64,000 nucleotides of DNA from Rhexocercosporidium sp. MPI-PUGE-AT-0058 (Eukaryota > Ascomycota > Leotiomycetes > Helotiales). The DNA lies in the NCBI GenBank assembly GCA_020746875.1, contig JAGTJL010000001.1:1302001-1366000 (forward strand), written 5' to 3'. The notes below the pieces were generated by a model. It did no database searches and was not told where the DNA came from. It saw only the letters and a list, made by a program, of their open reading frames with translations. Made by a program: the position numbers and the translations under genes. Within the stretch, counting starts at the first letter, position 1. Each line of letters starts with the position of its first letter. Below are positions 58,324 to 64,000 of this stretch, piece after piece.

Positions 58324-61300
58324 TCACCTCTTCGGTCGAGCTACCGCTCCTCCTAACCGCCCAAACTTCCCCAAGCCCGATTTCGATTGCTTTGCTGCAG
58401 GCTGTGTCCCAGCTGGAGCCGCAGTTGCATCTTTCGCCGGTAAAGGTGGACCTTGTAATCGAGCCAAATCCTTGAATGCCCTCGTATCCAACCCCTCTCC
58501 TGCCCGAGGGTCTGTCATCATGCCAAGGCCATCATCGAAGTCCCCGCCTGGTCTCTTCGCCCTTCTTGCCCTATCTTGAACACTCTTGAACTTTTCCAGC
58601 AACTCATTCCATCGAATCCCACCTTCATCCCTGCCTTTCAAACGACTTGATCTATCAAAACTCGACGAACTAGCATTTGTTGGTGTGCTAAATGAGGCCG
58701 TATGAGTCTCGCTGCTCTTCTGACGTTGATGAAATTGAAATGTAGAAATAGTATCCACCACATTGTTATTACGAGATTGAGGTACGTACGCTCGAGGTGC
58801 AATATGCAAGTAACCAATAGCGCTCACACTATTCAGTCGATTCTTTAATGCTGCGAATGCTGATGACTGGGGTAGGAGCATTAGAAGACCGTAAAGGCAT
58901 TTGTAGAGGTGCGGGTGTTTCTCAGGTTCTAATAGTTGAAGTCGGAGATCTGTGATGACTTTAGCAGGCAATTTCTGAGCAACGTTCAAGACCTACAGGT
59001 GAAGACAGGAGATTCTAGAAGTTGGACCAGCTTGTCTATCTGAATGAGCATGTTGACAGTCATTTCTAGTTCCGCGCTGCATTGAGTCAGGTAAAGGCTT
59101 CAAACGTGAGTACAACTGCTTACAATATCTGGAGAAGGTTATAAGCCTGCTCATATGCCTGAGCAAGAAGACACAAGGAGAACGTCGCCACAGCATTGTA
59201 GCACCACGACCTGAACAGAGCAACGAAGAATGTTTGGCCGTCCTGTAATAGTCTTAGCTTAGTGCTGGAGGACGACCAGAACTGTACTCACTTTTGTTTC
59301 GAGATTCCGGAGCCTTTTGCGAAGCTCAGCTAGCTCTGGCGCAGTAATGAGATTGTTGTTGAGATTCTGTACCATAATACTGGCAAACTCGACATCCTCT
59401 TCTCTCTCAATACAGTCTGCAAGGGTGCGGTAAATTCTTTCCGCGCTGAGACTGACACAGAGTTGTCGGATTATCAAATTTCCACGAGTTTCAAGCAATT
59501 TTCTGTCCGTCGAAAACAGTTGCAGAAGATTCTCCATGAACGAGCTAAAGTAGTCATCTCCACTATTTCTCGATATCTGGGAAAGTAGCTGGAGATCTCG
59601 AGTTACGACTGCTTCCGCGGGGTCTGACAGTGTTTTAAGAAGAGCGGGGAAAGTGCCATCATTGAAAGCAAGAACCTTTCTGGGGGCCTTGCGATGTAGC
59701 ATGAGGAGCCATGTTAGAGCAGCAACTCTTGTAGCTTCGTGATCATTCAAAAACAGGAGGGTCAACGAATTGACAGCCGCCGCATAATCGAGGTCGACTT
59801 GAGGCTGTATTGGCGAAGATGGCGAAGGGGTTTTATACGGCGGGGGAGGTGTCTGAACCTCTGACTCTCGTCTGTCCAGTTCACGGGAGTTTGAGATCGA
59901 TCCTCGAGTATTCGTGGATGAATCTCTTCTCTCGTTACCAGCAGTGTCCCTCATAATTGAAGTAGGTATTCTGGATGGCCCAGAAGCCGACTCTGATGGA
60001 GCTCCCTCGTCAGAGAGTGACACAACATAATCCATCAAAGATGTGTTGACTCTTGTAGCTGCAAGTCGAATAGTTTCCACACCGCTAGCCACAGCAGGCA
60101 ACAAGTGAGCCAGTATTTTCGGAGCAAATGGTAGCACTTCTTCAGGGCATATATCAAGAAAGTCGACGATCCATCTCAGCGATTCTAGAAGACTATCCTC
60201 CTCTATAAAGTATTAGCTGATTACAATCAGGACCCTTCAGTAACCCACCTAGTGGAGAATCGAGATTAGCAGTTAGTATCTCCAGAATCTCTTTATGGTT
60301 CACTTGGACATCTTGCCCAGGAACCCAGTCATCGTCGCTACTAACGTCCTTCTCATCACCACTTCCAGAGTCCTCATCTGCACCTGCATCAAGAACCATG
60401 GAGTTTTCACTGTCCATTGAGCCTGAACGCTTTCTTTTGACGTCGCTTCGTGATCTCCGACTTTCGGCAATGCCCTTCTTGATTCGAGAAATGCGTTTGA
60501 TCTCACTCAAGAACCTCTCTAGAGCTCCTTGCGTAGCAACATGAACATCTCGATTCGGGTCGCTGAGAAACTTGAAGAGGCCGCCTAGGAAGTCGGGAAG
60601 ATAAGAGACAAGTTCCAAATCGGGGATTGAGTCGAGCAGAGTGATCCAGCCCACTAAGAATGTCCTCGTGAATGGATTGATCACATAGATTCTCTCCTTC
60701 AGTAGAGGGATGAATCGAGCTAGTGAGAACGCTGTAGGCAGATCCACAGACTCATCTGGAGTCTCCTTGTCAGTTTCGGCCGTCGAGTCCTCGGATGTCT
60801 GGAGTATCGAGACATAAGTCGCTGCTGATTCGGAAACTATGTCTTTGATCAGACGGTCTAGAAGTTCAGCTCCATTCTTCACGGATAACTCGGAATCTGC
60901 ACCAAGCTAATTGCGAATTAGTACCATGATTCAACGGCAATGTTGAAGTTTAGCTTACTTTACACAGTGCATCAAATATATCATTGAAGTAAGGCAGCAC
61001 TTCGCCTTTCGCTACCTTCGCGATGTTGTACATGCTTTCACATGCATAGTAGCGAACTCGGGCATCTTGGTCTGTGAAGCAGGCTAGTACGGGCGGTACA
61101 ATCTCATCCAAATACCGAGCCAAGTCCTACAATCGAGTCAATCAGCGGGCATAATTTGCATAACTCCATGCTCCAAACATACCGGTCCTAATGCAATAGC
61201 TGCGGCTGCCAAGCCAATGAGACCGCCATTCCGAGCATGAGGCTGATGCACGGCATAAGCAAAGTCGTTGCAGAGCTGCTGTATGATCTTCTTGATCCTT

Positions 61301-61464
61301 TCGAACTCTTTGACAGCGGCAAGGTCTCGAATAACGCGTTCCAGACTGAAGTAAAAGTCAGCTTTGGAATAATTCTAGGGGTGCATGATTACCTACTCAA
61401 GAGCTCCAACTTTCCGCTTGTCGTAGAGTTTGTCATTCAGAGCACGCTGAATGCTCGGCTCCAT
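58324..61464 (-). CDS. VAC14: VAC14, scaffold of the PI(3,5)P2 kinase complex
   Basis: A 930-aa HEAT-repeat scaffold in eight exons: 61464-61397, 61345-61183, 61126-60959, 60906-60249, 60202-59292, 59242-59124, 59076-58997 and 58949-58324. At the vacuole/endosome it assembles Fab1 (PIKfyve) with the phosphatase Fig4 to control PI(3,5)P2. Family sequences: [20 protein letters not shown] at the start; [77 protein letters not shown]; and [21 protein letters not shown], then [20 protein letters not shown]. All seven introns are 46-56 bp GT-AG. The tail is Ala/Pro/Lys-rich and probably disordered. Convergent with HAUS1-like. Confidence 0.95.
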
Positions 61465-62661
61465 TTTGAGAATCAGCTAAATGCCAGCGACATGTTATTC
61501 CCCAAAGAAAATGTTTTGCAAGATCTGAGGACTTTAGCGGGCCGAAGAGTGCATGCCGTGTCGTATCTCACAGTCAAGAGGAAGGGAAGCGCAAACAACC
61601 TGAGCTGCTGCTCGAATAGCAGTATGTGGGATTTGAGACGGTTCAATGTATGGAATGGAGGTCAAGTGACGGTGCTGTTTTCAACATGGGTTTGTAGAGC
61701 TGCCGGAGAGTCAGAGTCAGAGATGGTGAAGTCGTAGTGTGAATCACAAGTTCGTGGATGTTGAAATGCAGCAATCTTGGCCTCTTTCTCTCCTCTTCGG
61801 TCCTTGTCCCTGACTGAGCTGAGTTGTCGATGTTCGTCTTTGAGTTTCTGAGCCGTGCCTGCGTGCCTTGCCTTGCCATGGAACCTTGCCAAGCAAAATA
61901 GAATGCACAGATCAGGAGCTATCACGTGCTCAAAGGGGGCTGAAAGGGGGCTGAAAGGAAGTGTGGCGCTGGCTCATCGTCCAATCCCATCAAGTGTTTG
62001 TCCCAACTGCCCAGCATCTACCTATTCACAGGGCTCATTCATATGTACTTTTTCCAGTTTTCTCCTGGGATCGTTCCAAGCTACGGGACGGAACCAGGAT
62101 GACACCATTGGATTCTTATGAAAGATAAGAGCTTCTGCAACAGCTGGTGCGGGTCCGACTGGCGGGGGTTGGTTTCAGCCAATGGATGTTGCCAATGGAA
62201 TTTCCACTTTGCACGCATTAGTTGTTATGAGAGGAGAGGACCAGTTCGTGTAAAGTGTTCCAGCGATCGAGCACCCCCATTGCCCATTGTAGAATGTTGC
62301 CCAGGGATCGGGCTGTGGAGTTCCACAGAGGATCTCTGATCTCGCATCTAAACTGAGAGTCAGCCAACATCGAATGCATCACATTATCGCGAGGACTGGT
62401 GTGACAAGCGAGCGCTTCCAAAAGGCTCTGCAGGCACTTGTCATGACATGGAAACATGAGTCAAGCAGAATAGCACTTCATTACATGCATCAATCCGAAT
62501 TATCCTTCCACCCCTAGCTCCCAACGAGCATCTTTGACCCAGACAAAAGCAAATACAGCTGACAGCTTCTGCCCAATGATGTGAACAACACCAAGACAAA
62601 CCTCTACTCCACACGAACGCCGCAGAATATCTACACGCTTGATCTCTAGTGCCATGCCATG
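61465..62661. other. VAC14 upstream interval
   Basis: About 1.2 kb between the VAC14 start and the 3' end of the putative small gene. A CACGTG lies at 61923-61928, followed by two direct copies of GGGGGCTGAAA near 61936-61957. Open frames here are short and antisense to each other; none is called. Confidence 0.5.
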
Positions 62662-62995
62662 TCATGCCCTCCAGCTTGGGATGTGGGTCACGCAGGGCTC
62701 CCACGTTGAGCAGCGTCCTCCAGATCGATTTCTGTTTGGGCATTCCCAAGCCCCTTCGCTTCCACCTCCGTCCCCTCCGCTTCCACCTGCACTTCCATTG
62801 TCACCTCCAGATTGTCCACTGCTGGATTTGTTGTGCTTTGCTGCTCGAGCGGCCGACTTTGCTTCGCGAGACTATACGCGAATCAGATATATATGGTTTC
62901 CCTAGCCCTACTTTGAAATTGAACTAGCTTACATTTGCACCTCTGCTCCTAGCGATTCGCTCCGCAGACTCGTCGTTATGCTTAGCTTTGGTCAT
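62662..62995 (-). CDS. Putative small cysteine-containing protein, 90 aa
   Basis: A two-exon model: 62995-62933 and 62871-62662, with a GT-AG intron of 61 bp (GTAAGC donor, TATAG acceptor) joining MTKAKHNDESAERIARSRGA to an Ala/Lys helix-like stretch (SREAKSAARAAKHNK). A Gly/Ser-rich linker follows, then GAWECPNRNRSGGRCSTWEP with three cysteines over the last 30 residues, suggestive of a small zinc-binding module, though a fourth ligand is not certain. Support: the frame is kept exactly across strong splice signals and composition is protein-like. No family was recognised. It could be spurious, or continue through a further intron. Confidence 0.45.
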
Positions 62996-64000
62996 GATGA
63001 ACTGTATCGTATGATGTGATGATGGGAATCGAAGTCCCTGAACAGTAAATAGGTGGTTGTGGTATGGATAGAGCCGAATTCTTTCAATGGGCGTTTGAAG
63101 TTCAAGCGTTGGCTTGTGTTGGAATTGTGATGGTGTTCTTGTCAACCAGGACTGGTGCTCCTCCCGGGAATTTGAATGTCTTTATACTAGATTCCGTGCC
63201 TGCTTGAAGATCTCTCTTTGCTTTTTCTGGTCAAAGAGTTCAGCTTGGCACTTGAACTCTCGGAACGCGGAACGCGAATACGACAAACATAAATGCCTCT
63301 TCATAGCTTATCTGATCGAGGCAAACAAACAACGTTGCTGCCCACAAGTTGAGAAGTGATCGAGAAGTGATCGAGATAATTTCTTTTGAAACGTCGATAC
63401 CGATCACAACGGCAATCGCGGGCTGGTTCTAGATACTTTGCTAAGGAGCATACTTTACCATGCGGGCATGTTGATCACATGGATCCTACCCTCAAATACA
63501 TTGCAGCAGTTCGAGAGAAAATGTGAAAGATCATTGATTGCATAGTGGAAACTGATATTCTAGTACACTGAGCCTCATTTGGTGACTAGGTCCGGGACGA
63601 TCCAGCTGGTACCAGGGCTGAAAGTAAAAGAAAAAAGCACTTTAGCCATGCAGATGAGTCTAGTAAAGAAACGCTAGACAAAAAGGTTGACGGGAGTCTC
63701 GCTCTTTCCCAGGCTATCAGTTAGCGTGGCCCTGGAATGAGTCTTTTTCTAGAGCATAGCCTCACGCCTCGTCGTCAGGAATTAATATTTAGGTAGTGAG
63801 TAAGAAAGCTCATCACTTGATGTTCCATCTGAATTTGAGATTGACAGGTAGTTCGAATGCATCATGAACCTATGAGAGTATACTTTGTTTATGTTGATCG
63901 ACCCGTGTAATGCTTGCTTTTGAAAAGGCGAGGTGCAGTAAGCTCAAGCCGTGGCGTGAAATGGATTGACCAGGACGTGCAAGAGCACGAGGGAGGATTT
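62996..64000. other. Right-end interval, no gene recognised
   Basis: About 1 kb upstream of the putative small gene. A TGATCGAGAAG direct repeat occurs at about 63357-63378 and the TGATG-rich cluster near 63011-63025 is close to the small gene's start. Nothing else was found; a gene beginning beyond the window is possible. Confidence 0.5.

Overview
This is nuclear DNA of a filamentous ascomycete (Pezizomycotina). The evidence is the set of genes (a BCK1/MIK-1-type MAPKKK, a metacaspase with a Q/P/Y-rich prodomain, an augmin HAUS1-like subunit, a Pcp1/Spc110-type spindle-pole protein), many phase-conserved introns of about 46-60 bp, and roughly 50% GC with pyrimidine-rich 5' leaders. A leotiomycete is a plausible guess but the sequence does not prove it. 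All assignments come from reading translated motifs; no database was searched.

Layout: 1-981, 3' end of cofactor-independent phosphoglycerate mutase (+). 1962-4004, a Ser/Thr-rich single-pass membrane protein with NPFxD-type motifs (-). 7593-9119, an orphan ORF (+). 9.1-14.4 kb, a gene-poor stretch with a CTTTAGT heptamer array. 14431-16296, metacaspase (+), with one unusually long intron holding a strong hairpin. 16886-21446, CM1-bearing coiled-coil spindle-pole protein (-). 21745-23805, ECD/SGT1 (+). 23922-25187, a degenerate aminoglycoside-phosphotransferase-fold protein (-). 27916-29454, TAN1 (-). 29793-31872, pyruvate decarboxylase (-). 33889-39648, BCK1-like MAPKKK (+). 40115-41497, TSR4/PDCD2 (+). 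41795-42665, COQ9 (+). 42875-46803, SMC6 (-). 47659-49622, cystathionine gamma-synthase (-). 49958-53407, UTP22 (+). 53911-54895, eIF3k (+), whose intron appears to encode a box C/D snoRNA like vertebrate U44. 55376-57000, ER DnaJ/TPR co-chaperone (-). 57371-58258, HAUS1-like (+). 58324-61464, VAC14 (-). 62662-62995, a putative small protein (-). No gene was recognised after 62995.

The genes are mostly unrelated housekeeping functions, not an operon or metabolic cluster. Some functional themes recur: ribosome production (UTP22, TSR4, TAN1 for tRNA, eIF3k and the snoRNA), microtubule nucleation (CM1 protein, HAUS1), cell-wall or surface signalling (NPFxD membrane protein, BCK1), and glycolysis/fermentation (iPGM, PDC). 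I infer no co-regulation from this proximity.

The most notable signal outside the protein genes is the snoRNA candidate in the eIF3k intron. It has C, D', C' and D boxes, a 5-bp terminal stem and an 11-nt guide matching 18S rRNA at the site methylated under U44 in animals. I found no mobile element, CRISPR array, tRNA gene or clear undescribed multigene system.
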